Positions 51,616 to 59,660 of a stretch of DNA of 64,000 nt are shown piece by piece. Location of the stretch: positions 521,127 to 585,126 of the forward strand of contig NZ_QNTQ01000006.1 in assembly GCF_003298775.1 (NCBI RefSeq). The letters run 5' to 3'. The notes beneath the pieces were generated by a model. It did not search any database, was not told the origin of the DNA, and was given only the letters and a program-made list of their open reading frames with translations. The position numbers and the translations under genes are program-made. Source of the DNA: Rhodosalinus halophilus. Its GTDB lineage: Bacteria > Pseudomonadota > Alphaproteobacteria > Rhodobacterales > Rhodobacteraceae. How positions within the stretch are numbered: the first letter of the stretch is position 1; every line of letters begins with the position of its first letter.

Positions 51616-52179
51616 TCAGGACCAGTCGGCGAAGGATCTGCTCACGGACTGGCCGTCGACCACGACCGGCGGCGCGCAGGACGCGCAGTCGGACCAGCCG
51701 GCCGATTTGCAGGCGGTGCAGGGGCCGGAGAGACTTTCAAGGCTGTTGGGCATCCGGCCCGAACCGCCGCATTGGGTGCAGATCCTGTTCGACGCGCCGC
51801 CGCAGGACCGGCAGGCGGGGACAAGAATCCTGTGAAAGCGGTAGGTGTTGCCGGGGGCATGCTCGGCCAGCCACCACTGCGTCTTGTTCACGGGACGTCC
51901 GACGCCGCTGTCGTCCCTGAATGTAAAGGCCGCGAGACGGTAGCGCCCCGGGTCCGGGTCACCGCGCCTGCGGCTGTTGGTGCCGGCTGGCAATGTCGGG
52001 GTGTAGCCGTATTTCTTGAGCGATTCGCCTCGACCCTTGCGCCGGGCCATCCCGCCGTCGGTGCTGGGCACGAAGTCGTAACTCTCGCTCGACGCGTTGC
52101 GGCGATAGATCGTGTCGGTCACGAGATCGAAAAGATGACGCTGCGTCGCCGCAGGCAGTTGGGCGGTCTTTTTCGCCAT
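51616..52179 (-). CDS. Orphan protein with DnaJ-like four-CxxC zinc cluster
   Basis: This 187-residue protein starts at 52179 with GGAGGGAG upstream. Residues 1-120 are basic to mixed, without a J domain. Residues 123-168 carry four CxxC pairs (C123/C126, C134/C137, C154/C157, C165/C168) with CGG turns (CRSCGGASNRICTQCGGSG). This spacing resembles the DnaJ zinc-binding domain, and it probably binds two zinc ions. It could act as a chaperone-like or RNA/protein-binding adaptor; no family recognised. It sits beside tRNA-Thr, a typical place for acquired genes. Confidence 0.65.
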   Translation of the reverse strand: MAKKTAQLPAATQRHLFDLVTDTIYRRNASSESYDFVPSTDGGMARRKGRGESLKKYGYTPTLPAGTNSRRRGDPDPGRYRLAAFTFRDDSGVGRPVNKTQWWLAEHAPGNTYRFHRILVPACRSCGGASNRICTQCGGSGRMPNSLESLSGPCTACKSAGWSDCASCAPPVVVDGQSVSRSFADWS

Positions 52180-52495
52180 CGCGGGTCTCCCTCCGTGCGG
52201 CGCACCACCGAGGTCCCGGATGCACTCAACAGACGTGGGCCATAGGGCGACGCAATCGGTCACATCGGCAGGGCGATGCAGCACGATGCGGCGCCAGCTT
52301 GCCGGTCGCCCATACAGCCACCACGATCCTGTTGCGGGCCTCCTGGAAGCAGCCTCAGCACTTACTTTGCGTAAGGATACACAATCGGGCGCGACCTGCC
52401 TAGCGCCTGGTCCGGGCTCCGGTCGTCGCTTCGCGTCCCAGGGGTCAGGCCGCACAGCCGGGGCGCGCGCCTGCCGCAGCGCGTCGGCGCGGCGC
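52180..52495. other. Gene-free 316-bp gap between the zinc-cluster gene and the MscS gene
   Basis: No open frame here looks protein-like on either strand. The left end must hold the promoter and leader of the minus-strand zinc-cluster gene. A somewhat AT-richer patch (ACTTTGCGTAAGGATACACA, about 52363-52382) is the best place for it, but no clear -35/-10 was found. No repeat or hairpin of note was seen. Confidence 0.5.
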
Positions 52496-53839
52496 TCACT
52501 CCGCCGTGCGCGTGATCACCTCCGAGCCTTCGAGGAGCCGGACCTCGCGCTGCGGGAAGGGGATGCGGATGCCGTTCTCCTGGAAGGCGTCCCAGAGCGC
52601 GAGATAGACGTTGCCGCGGATGTTGGTGATGCCGCCCGACGGGTCGCGGATCCAGAACCGCAGGACGTAGTCCACGCTGCTGTCGCCGAAGCCGGTGATG
52701 TGGCAGACGGGCGGACGGTCCTCGAGCACGCGCGCGACGCCGCGTGCGGCCTCCGTCGCCACGCGCCGCACCTCGTGGGGGTCGTTGCCGTAGGCGGTAC
52801 CGAAATGGATGTCGAGGCGGACGAGGTCGTTGGAATGCGACCAGTTCACCACCTGGCCGGTGATGAGATCCTCGTTGGGGATGAGGTATTCCTTGCCGTC
52901 GCGGGTCGTGATCGAGACGTAGCGCGCGCCGAGGCTGTTGATCCAGCCGAAGGTCTCTCCGAGGCTGATGACGTCGCCCGGCTTGATCGAGCGGTCGAGC
53001 AGCAGGATCACCCCGGACACCAGGTTCGAGACGACTTTCTGGAGGCCGAAGCCGAGCCCCACGCCGATCGCGCCCGAGAGCACCGCAAGGCCCGTCAGGT
53101 CGAAGCCGACCGCACGCAGCCCGACGAGGAAGGCCGCGCCGTAGAGCGCGACCTGCAGGAATTTGACCGCCAGCACCCGCATCGAGGGGCTGAGTTCCTC
53201 GTTGGCGTGGATGCGGGCCGAGGACTGCCGCGCGATCACGCGGGCCAGAAAGAGCAGCAGGGCCAGCAGGAACACGCCCTGCAGCACCATCCAGAGCGAG
53301 ATCCGCACTTCGCCCATCTCGACGGCGATACGGCCCAGCAGGCGCTCCGTCTCGTCGGTCAGGGCGAGGATACGCAGCGTGACCCAGGCGTAGGCGCCGT
53401 AGCGAACCGTCCTGCGCAGCAGGCTGTTGGCGATCAGCCGCGTCGCGAAGGCGACGATCAGCCAGGCGAGCGAGAGATCCGCCAGAATGGCCAGAAGCCA
53501 GGAGCGCGAGGGCCAGGTGATTTCGCGCATCGCCCAGACCGTGGCCCAGAGCAAGCCCACGAAGAAGACCATGCGCAAGCGCTTGTGCAGCACGACCAGC
53601 ACGCGCAGGCGCCAGCGCGGCCAGCCCTCGCGCGCCCGCATCCATTCGTGCATCCGCGGCGCGAGGACGGCGCGCAGCGCCCAGGCCAGCAGGAACAGGC
53701 CCGCGGCGATCGCGACCTGATAGGCGTTCCACGGCCGCAGCATGAGCTCGGTCAACTCGCCCGCCTCGGCGGCGAGACGCGCGGCGAGGTCGCGAAGCGC
53801 GCCGGCGAACTGTGCGGGATTGGCGGCGTCGGGCTCCAT
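52496..53839 (-). CDS. MscS-family mechanosensitive ion channel
   Basis: From the ATG at 53839 (GGAGG three bases away) this gives 447 residues; an ATG 11 codons earlier is possible. Four or five N-terminal helices precede the pore helix (LAVLSGAIGVGLGFGLQKVVSNLVSGVILLLDRSIKPGDVI, about residues 260-300) with the Gly/Ala packing pattern of MscS TM3. The beta domain follows (SLGARYVSITTRDGKEYLIPNEDLITGQVVNWS) and then the alpha-beta C-terminal vestibule. It would release solutes on hypo-osmotic shock; a betaine-type importer nearby fits an osmotic theme, but loosely. Confidence 0.92.
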   Translation of the reverse strand: MEPDAANPAQFAGALRDLAARLAAEAGELTELMLRPWNAYQVAIAAGLFLLAWALRAVLAPRMHEWMRAREGWPRWRLRVLVVLHKRLRMVFFVGLLWATVWAMREITWPSRSWLLAILADLSLAWLIVAFATRLIANSLLRRTVRYGAYAWVTLRILALTDETERLLGRIAVEMGEVRISLWMVLQGVFLLALLLFLARVIARQSSARIHANEELSPSMRVLAVKFLQVALYGAAFLVGLRAVGFDLTGLAVLSGAIGVGLGFGLQKVVSNLVSGVILLLDRSIKPGDVISLGETFGWINSLGARYVSITTRDGKEYLIPNEDLITGQVVNWSHSNDLVRLDIHFGTAYGNDPHEVRRVATEAARGVARVLEDRPPVCHITGFGDSSVDYVLRFWIRDPSGGITNIRGNVYLALWDAFQENGIRIPFPQREVRLLEGSEVITRTAE

Positions 53840-53967
53840 GCGCCTCCGGTTATGCCTGATCGGGGCCGCCATGACGGCCGTGCCGTCAACGCCTGCGGCG
53901 GCGGCCTGGTTTCGCCGCGCGGCTCAGACTGACGCGCGCCTTCCGCTCACGTCACCCGCCAAGCCGC

Positions 53968-53995
53968 TTGCCCGCTTCAATCTGACTGTTATTCT
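53968..53995 (+). promoter_or_regulatory. Candidate promoter of the peptide-type binding protein gene
   Basis: TTGCCC at 53968-53973 and TATTCT at 53990-53995 are 16 bp apart and lie about 60 bp before the start at 54056. Each hexamer is two mismatches from the sigma-70 consensus, and the region is AT-richer than its surroundings. By-eye assignment only. Confidence 0.4.
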
Positions 53996-54055
53996 GCGGC
54001 AATGTCACGAGCCCCGGGGCCACACGGACGCCGGGCCGAACAGGGAGACATCAGC

Positions 54056-55633
54056 ATGAAACGCACAACCGGCCTTCTGGCCGCCGCGCTGCTCGCCTCG
54101 ACCGCGATCGGGGCCTCGGCCGAGACGCTGCGCTGGGCGCGTGCGGGCGACAGCCTGACGCTCGACCCCCACGCACAGAACGAGGGGCCGACCCATACGC
54201 TCGCGCACCAGATGTACGAGCCGCTCATCATCCGCGACCAGACCGGCGCCTTCGAGCCGGCGCTCGCCACCTCCTGGGCGCCGAAGGAAGGGGACCCGAA
54301 CGTCTGGGTCTTCAACCTGCGCGAGGGCGTCACCTATCACGACGGAGCGGACTTCACCGCCGAGGACGTGGTCTTCTCGATCAACCGGGCGAAATCCGAA
54401 GACTCCGACATGAAGGAGCTTCTGACCTCGATCGTCGAGGTGCGCGCGGTGGACGACTACACCGTCGAGATGGTCACGGACGGGCCCAACCCGATCCTGC
54501 CGTCGAACCTCACCAACCTGTTCATGATGGACAAGGGCTGGGCCGAGGCCAACGACACGGTCAAGGTGCAGGACGTCGAGGGCGGCGAGCAGACCTTCGC
54601 CACCGCCAACGTCAACGGCACCGGGCCCTTCCGCCTCGTCAGCCGCGAGCCGGACGTGCGCACCGTGCTCGAGCAAAACGAGAACTACTGGGGCATGGAC
54701 CAGTTTCCGATGGACGTGACCCGGATCGAGTACACGCCGATCCAGAACGCGGCAACGCGGGTTGCCGCGCTGCTCTCGGGCGAGGTGGACTTCATCCAGG
54801 ACGTGCCGGTGCAGGACCTGGGCCGCGTGGCGGATACCGAGGGCCTCGTCGTCAAGACCGCGCCGCAGAACCGCGTGATCTTCTTCGGCCTCAACATGGG
54901 CGCCGACGACATCGCCAATGACGACGTCGAGGGGGAGAACCCGCTCGCCGACGTGCGTGTGCGCAAGGCGATGAACATGGCGATCAACCGCGAGGCCATC
55001 AAGCAGGTGGTGATGCGCGGCCAGAGCCAGCCCGCGGGCATGATCGCGCCGCCCTTCGTCAACGGCTGGTCGGCCGAGATGGACCAGGCCGAGACCGACG
55101 TGGAGGCCGCCAAGGCGCTCATGGAGGAAGCGGGCTATTCCGACGGCTTCTCGATCCAGCTCGACTGCCCGAACGACCGCTACATCAACGACGAGGCGAT
55201 CTGCCAGGCGGTCGTGGGGATGCTCGGCCAGATCGGCGTGACCGTGAACCTCGACGCCAAGCCCAAGGCGCAGCATTTCCCGCTGATCACCAACGGCGAG
55301 ACCGACTTCTACATGCTGGGCTGGGGCGTTCCGACCTACGACTCGGAATACATCTTCAACTTCCTCGTCCATACCCGCACCGACGAACGGGGCAGCTGGA
55401 ACGGCACCGGCTTCTCGAATCCGGAAGTGGACGAGATGATCCAGTCGCTCGCATCCGAAACCGATCTGGAGGTGCGCAACGACACCATCCAGTCGATCTG
55501 GGAAGTCGTGCAGGCCGAGACGATCTATCTGCCGGTTCACCACCAGGTGCTGAACTGGGGCATGAAAGAAGGTGTCGGCATCGAGGTCGATCCCGAGGAC
55601 TCGCCCAAGATCAAATACATCTCGATGAATTGA
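54056..55633 (+). CDS. Dipeptide/oligopeptide-type ABC substrate-binding protein (family 5)
   Basis: This 525-residue solute-binding family 5 protein has a signal peptide ending Ala-Ser-Ala-Glu near residue 22. LRWARAGDSLTLDPHAQNEGPTHTLAHQMYEPLI and the FNLREGVTYHDGADFTAEDVVFSINRAK block, typical of DppA-like proteins, follow. The start at 54056 lies after GGGAGACATC. Such proteins bind di- or oligopeptides, nickel or glycosides. Matching permeases and ATPases follow at 57.0-61.7 kb, after an intervening sensor kinase. A strong terminator follows at once. Confidence 0.9.
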   Translation: MKRTTGLLAAALLASTAIGASAETLRWARAGDSLTLDPHAQNEGPTHTLAHQMYEPLIIRDQTGAFEPALATSWAPKEGDPNVWVFNLREGVTYHDGADFTAEDVVFSINRAKSEDSDMKELLTSIVEVRAVDDYTVEMVTDGPNPILPSNLTNLFMMDKGWAEANDTVKVQDVEGGEQTFATANVNGTGPFRLVSREPDVRTVLEQNENYWGMDQFPMDVTRIEYTPIQNAATRVAALLSGEVDFIQDVPVQDLGRVADTEGLVVKTAPQNRVIFFGLNMGADDIANDDVEGENPLADVRVRKAMNMAINREAIKQVVMRGQSQPAGMIAPPFVNGWSAEMDQAETDVEAAKALMEEAGYSDGFSIQLDCPNDRYINDEAICQAVVGMLGQIGVTVNLDAKPKAQHFPLITNGETDFYMLGWGVPTYDSEYIFNFLVHTRTDERGSWNGTGFSNPEVDEMIQSLASETDLEVRNDTIQSIWEVVQAETIYLPVHHQVLNWGMKEGVGIEVDPEDSPKIKYISMN

Positions 55634-55654
55634 CCATCCGCGCAGGATGGAGGG

Positions 55655-55682
55655 AAGGGGCGGCTTCGGCCGCCCCTTTTTT
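55655..55682 (+). terminator. Rho-independent terminator after the peptide-binding protein gene
   Basis: AAGGGGCGGC, a TTCG tetraloop, GCCGCCCCTT and then a T-run (to 55682). It is one of the clearest terminators in the window. A small hairpin CCATCC/GGATGG (55634-55650) precedes it. It implies that the permease operon is not simply a read-through of this gene. Confidence 0.95.
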
Positions 55683-55777
55683 ATGGTCGTGCCGGAATGG
55701 ATCGTTTCCGAAAGGGCATCAGGTTTGCCATATGCGCCAGATTTGCTATCTCAGGGTGCAACTGAGGGGAAAGGCGC

Positions 55778-56893
55778 ATGCGGTCGGGCGAGGGACGGGA
55801 CAGCGAGGGGGAGAACGAGGTTCCGTTGGCCAGCGTCATGGCCGGCTCGCGCGTGGCGATGATGGTCACGGATCCGACCGGTCCCGACAATCCCATAACC
55901 TATGTGAACACCGCGTTCGAGCGGCTGACGCTCTACAGGCGCGACGACGTGGTCGGACGCAACTGGCGCTTTCTTCTCGGCGAGGACACTGATCCTGCGG
56001 ATATCGAACGGGTTCGCAAGGGGTTTGCAAGTGGCGATGACTTCGTCGTGACGCTGACCAGTCACCGGGCCGACGGGGCACCTTTTCGCAATCAGCTTTT
56101 CGTCACGCCCGTCAACGACGAAACCGGGAATCTGACCGGTTATTTCGGCATGCTGCGATGGGTGGATGCAGACGAAGCCGCGCTGCGCGATCCGCGAACG
56201 ATCAGTTCGGAGACGATGCTGAAGGAGTTGCAGCATCGCGTGAAGAACCACCTCGCCATGGTGGTCAGCATGATCCGCCTGCAATCCCGGCGCGAGATCA
56301 CGGCCGCGTCCTTCGACGATCTGAGCCACCGGATCGAGGCGCTGTCGCTCTTCTACGACGAGCTGTTCCAGGCCGGCGAGCGCTGCGAGGGGAAGGTGCC
56401 CGACGAGGTCGAGGTATGCCCCTATCTGCAGCGGGTGGCGGATGCGGTGACCGGACTCGAGGGACGGTCCGGCCTTGCCCTCGAACTTCGCTGCGAGGAT
56501 GTCGCGCTCCCCGTCGACACCGTGGCGCGGCTCGGCCTTCTTCTGTCCGAGTTCCTCACCAATGCATACAAGCATGCCTTCTCGGGGCGCGACGAGGGCG
56601 CCATCCGGATCGACCTGACCCGGCAGGCGAACGGCGAAATCCGCCTCTCGGTCGCTGACGACGGGATCGGCCTGCCGGCGGGCAGCACCTGGCCCGCCGG
56701 TGGCAAGAGCATCGCGGAGCAGCATGACGACTCCGCGACGGCCACCGGGTCGCTCGACACGCAGGGCAAGGAGGGGGCCACCGGCCTGGGCGGTTCCATC
56801 GTGGACGGGCTTGCACGATCGATCGGCGCGGATGTCCTGGTGACGCGCGAGGAGAGTGGCACGCGCTTCGAAGTGCGGGTGCCCGCATCATAG
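55778..56893 (+). CDS. PAS (degenerate LOV)-HisKA_2 sensor histidine kinase
   Basis: This 371-residue soluble kinase has a LOV-like PAS domain (about 17-130). It lacks the photoactive Cys: the motif GRNCRFLQG reads GRNWRFLLG, with W63. Two other flavin contacts are also changed: the NYRKDG Asn is Ser (SHRADG) and the terminal Gln of FFGxQ is Leu (YFGML). Asn105 is kept. The kinase part has the phospho-acceptor H153 in ELQHRVKNHL (HisKA_2), the N-box SEFLTNAYKHAF, then DDGIGLP and GLGGSIV. No response regulator is adjacent. Confidence 0.9.
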   Translation: MRSGEGRDSEGENEVPLASVMAGSRVAMMVTDPTGPDNPITYVNTAFERLTLYRRDDVVGRNWRFLLGEDTDPADIERVRKGFASGDDFVVTLTSHRADGAPFRNQLFVTPVNDETGNLTGYFGMLRWVDADEAALRDPRTISSETMLKELQHRVKNHLAMVVSMIRLQSRREITAASFDDLSHRIEALSLFYDELFQAGERCEGKVPDEVEVCPYLQRVADAVTGLEGRSGLALELRCEDVALPVDTVARLGLLLSEFLTNAYKHAFSGRDEGAIRIDLTRQANGEIRLSVADDGIGLPAGSTWPAGGKSIAEQHDDSATATGSLDTQGKEGATGLGGSIVDGLARSIGADVLVTREESGTRFEVRVPAS

Positions 56894-57027
56894 ATGCCCG
56901 AAAGTTCCGCATCCGCCGGGTAGTCATGCCTGGCGCCGACTGATACAGGCCCGACAGGGGCGCGCCTTCGCGTCAAATGGACGGCAAGCGGCTTGACCCG
57001 ATCCCGCATTGCTAGGAACTTGCGCGA

Positions 57028-58014
57028 ATGCTGGCATATATCATCCGCCGCGTCTTCCAGTCCGCGCTGGTCCTGCTGATCGTGGGGCTGGTGGCCTTCG
57101 CCATGTTCCGCTTCGTGGGCGACCCGGTGGACAACATGCTGGGGCAGGAGCGCACGCAGGCCGACGTGGAGCGGCTGCGCCAGCAGCTGGGCCTCGACCA
57201 GCCCTTCCCGGTGCAATACTGGCGCTTTCTCGAACAGGCGGTGCAGGGCAACTTCGGCCTGAGCTATCGACAGGGGCGGCCGGTCTCGGACATCCTGATC
57301 GAGCGGTTGCCCGCGACGCTGGAACTCGCCTTCGTCTCGGGGCTCTTCGCGCTGGCGTTCGGCATCGGGCTTGGCGTCTTCACCGCGATCCGACGAAAAG
57401 GATTTGCCGCCAACGCGATCATGACCCTGAGTCTGATCGGCGTCTCGCTGCCGACCTTCCTGATCGGTATCCTGCTGATCTACGTGTTCTCGGTCGAGCT
57501 TGGCTGGCTGCCCAGCTTCGGACGCGGCGAGGTCACGCGGATCGGCGGCTGGACCACCGGCTTCCTGACGGAAAGCGGGATCAAGGCGCTGATCCTGCCG
57601 GCCTTCACGCTGGGGCTCTACCAGATGACGCTGATCATGCGGCTGGTGCGCACCGAGATGCTCGAGGTGCTCCGGCAGGACTATATCCGCTTCGCCCGCG
57701 CCCGCGGGTTGCGCGAGCGGGCGATCAACTTCCGCCACGCGCTCAAGAACACGCTGGTGCCTGTCATCACCATCACCGGCCTTCAGCTCGGCTCGATCAT
57801 CGCCTTCGCGATCATCACCGAGACGGTGTTCCAGTGGCCGGGCGTGGGGCTTCTATTCATCAACGCGATCCAGTTCGTCGATATTCCCGTCATGGCCGCC
57901 TACCTGATGATGATCTCGGTGATGTTCGTGGGCATCAACCTGATCGTGGATCTGCTCTATTTCGCCATCGATCCGCGGCTTCGCGTGGACCGCAGCGCAG
58001 GGAAGGCGACATGA
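57028..58014 (+). CDS. Dipeptide-type ABC permease (DppB-like)
   Basis: This 328-residue DppB/OppB-like permease has the N-terminal helix (IIRRVFQSALVLLIVGLVAFAMFRFVGDP), a roughly 60-residue periplasmic loop with LGLDQPFPVQYWRFL, five further helices and the EAA loop DYIRFARARGLRERAINFRHALKNTLVPVITITGLQLG. It is the first gene of the permease/ATPase block, 134 bp after the kinase, and overlaps the next permease by 4 bp. Confidence 0.93.
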   Translation: MLAYIIRRVFQSALVLLIVGLVAFAMFRFVGDPVDNMLGQERTQADVERLRQQLGLDQPFPVQYWRFLEQAVQGNFGLSYRQGRPVSDILIERLPATLELAFVSGLFALAFGIGLGVFTAIRRKGFAANAIMTLSLIGVSLPTFLIGILLIYVFSVELGWLPSFGRGEVTRIGGWTTGFLTESGIKALILPAFTLGLYQMTLIMRLVRTEMLEVLRQDYIRFARARGLRERAINFRHALKNTLVPVITITGLQLGSIIAFAIITETVFQWPGVGLLFINAIQFVDIPVMAAYLMMISVMFVGINLIVDLLYFAIDPRLRVDRSAGKAT

Positions 58015-58967
58015 CCGACGCGCCGCTCAGCCCCGTCCGCGAGGCGCGTGCGCTCAAGCGCTTCAAGCGCGCCTGGGACAGCGACTTCGCCTATTCCTTC
58101 CGCCGCTCGCCGATCGCGGTGATCAGCTTCTTCGTGGTCGTGGTGCTGGTCCTCTCGGCCGTCTTCGCGCCGCTGATCGCGCCGCACGATCCCTTCAATC
58201 CGGCGACGCTGAACCTGATGAACGGCTTCACCGCGCCGATGGAGCCCAATGCCTTCACCGGCGAGGTCTTCCTGATGGGCACCGACGATCAGGGACGAGA
58301 CGTGTTCTCCACCATCCTCTTCGGGATGCGGATCTCGCTCTTCGTGGGCTTCTCGGCGGTGCTTCTGGCGATGGTGATCGGCGTCACGTTGGGGCTTCTG
58401 GCGGCCTACATCGGCGGCTGGACCGAGACGATCATCATGCGCACGGCCGACGTGCAGCTGACCTTTCCCGCGATCCTCGTGGCCATGCTGATCTTCGGCA
58501 TCGCCAAGGGCATCACGCCGCCCGAATACCGCGACCAGATGGCGATCTGGGTGCTGATCCTTGCCATCGGCCTGTCGGACTGGGTGCAATTCGCCCGCGT
58601 CGTCCGCGGCGCGACGCTGGTCGAGAAGAACAAGGAATACGTGCAGGCCGCGCGGCTGATCGGGCGCTCGCGCGGGGCGATCATGCTGCGCCACATCCTG
58701 CCCAACGTGCTGAATCCGGTGCTGGTGATCGCCACGATCAGCCTCGCGCTCGCCATCATCGCGGAGGCGACGCTGTCCTTCCTAGGCGTCGGCGCGCCGC
58801 CCACGCGCCCCTCGCTCGGCACGCTCATCCGCATCGGGCAGGAGTTCATGTTCTCCGGCGAGTGGTGGATCCTCTTCTTCCCGGCCATCACGCTGCTTGC
58901 GCTCGCGCTGTCGATCAACCTGCTGGGTGACTGGCTGCGCGACGCGCTGAACCCGAGGCTCAGATGA
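58011..58967 (+). CDS. Dipeptide-type ABC permease (DppC-like)
   Basis: This 318-residue DppC/OppC-like permease has an N-terminal OppC lead (RALKRFKRAWDSDFAYSFRRSPIAVISFFVVVVLVL) and then GTDDQGRDVFSTILFGMRISLFVG. The EAA loop KNKEYVQAARLIGRSRGAIMLRHILPNVLNPVLVIATISLALAIIAEATLSFLGVG lies near residues 205-260. The ATG overlaps the DppB-like stop by 4 bp. Normally an ATPase gene would follow directly; here a toxin-antitoxin pair of opposite orientation intervenes. Confidence 0.93.
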   Translation: MTDAPLSPVREARALKRFKRAWDSDFAYSFRRSPIAVISFFVVVVLVLSAVFAPLIAPHDPFNPATLNLMNGFTAPMEPNAFTGEVFLMGTDDQGRDVFSTILFGMRISLFVGFSAVLLAMVIGVTLGLLAAYIGGWTETIIMRTADVQLTFPAILVAMLIFGIAKGITPPEYRDQMAIWVLILAIGLSDWVQFARVVRGATLVEKNKEYVQAARLIGRSRGAIMLRHILPNVLNPVLVIATISLALAIIAEATLSFLGVGAPPTRPSLGTLIRIGQEFMFSGEWWILFFPAITLLALALSINLLGDWLRDALNPRLR

Positions 58968-59000
58968 GGATGGTGAAGGTCGATTGGCCGGCAACACCCG

Positions 59001-59366
59001 CTATGGCGCGGGTGCCGGGACGATCCGTTCCCGGAACCAATGCTCTAGCTGATCGTACGTCATCTGACCTTCAGCGACAGCGACAATGGTTTCCACAATG
59101 GCGTGGTCATCCTCGTGAAGGCAGTAGCCGCTGCGCACCAGAAGCAGCTCTACCAGATAGAGAGACGTGCGCTTGTTGGCGTCAGCGAACCCGTGATTGC
59201 GCACGATTCCGTGCATCAGGGCTGCCGCCTTTTTCCAGATTTGCCGGTGGTAGCCGTGATAAGGTCGCGCCAAAGCCGAGCGAACGGCATGTTCGTTCAC
59301 TATGCCGTCCACGCCACCATCCAGAAGCGCTTCCTCGTGGCCGCGCAGGGCGTCTGCCCAGGTCAC
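59001..59366 (-). CDS. Doc-type toxin of a type II toxin-antitoxin system
   Basis: This 121-residue Fic/Doc-family protein has the Doc motif HGFADANKR at residues 58-66 (HxFxDANKR lacks the second Gly of AMPylating Fic enzymes) and an N-terminal ADALRGHEEALLDGG. Doc of phage P1 phosphorylates and inactivates elongation factor EF-Tu. The start is GTG at 59366, the only start codon after an in-frame stop; the antitoxin gene ends 13 bp upstream. It lies on the opposite strand inside the peptide-transporter operon, with lower GC than its flanks, so it was probably acquired. Confidence 0.85.
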   Translation of the reverse strand: MTWADALRGHEEALLDGGVDGIVNEHAVRSALARPYHGYHRQIWKKAAALMHGIVRNHGFADANKRTSLYLVELLLVRSGYCLHEDDHAIVETIVAVAEGQMTYDQLEHWFRERIVPAPAP

Positions 59367-59379
59367 GCAATAGTGCCGC

Positions 59380-59553
59380 CTACCGATTGGCGAGTTCCTT
59401 CATGGCCTGCCACCGCAGTCGGTGTGTAGCTTCGATGACCTGTTCGGAGCGCTTCGTGACCTTCGCTTCGCGACCGACCGTGCAGCCGGTTCTTTCAGTA
59501 GAACGTGAAGTTCTGGGCCGCTTGTCGGATGTGCCGTCGGGCTTGCGGGCCAT
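59380..59553 (-). CDS. Putative antitoxin paired with the Doc-type toxin
   Basis: This 57-residue basic protein starts at 59553 behind AGGAG. The N-terminus is Arg/Lys/Ser-rich (MARKPDGTSDKRPRTSRSTERT) and probably disordered or DNA-binding. The C-terminus REAKVTKRSEQVIEATHRLRWQAMKELANR forms a helix that could dock on the toxin. It does not show the classical Phd motif, so the antitoxin call rests on position (immediately upstream, 13-bp gap, same strand). It may also act as operon autorepressor. Confidence 0.6.
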   Translation of the reverse strand: MARKPDGTSDKRPRTSRSTERTGCTVGREAKVTKRSEQVIEATHRLRWQAMKELANR

Positions 59554-59660
59554 GTGTTGGTCTCCTGTCGCTCTTGAACAAGGATATGTTAGGCCAGTGC
59601 TGGCCGACAAGTCGGATCGAAAGGCCCGGGCTCTAAGCTCAAGCAAGGTTGTCTGCTATC

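Noticed and set aside
54005..55543. 512-codon antisense frame over the peptide-binding protein
   Set aside because: It mirrors the codon pattern of a clear family 5 binding protein with a signal peptide; the antisense product has no domain or ribosome site.
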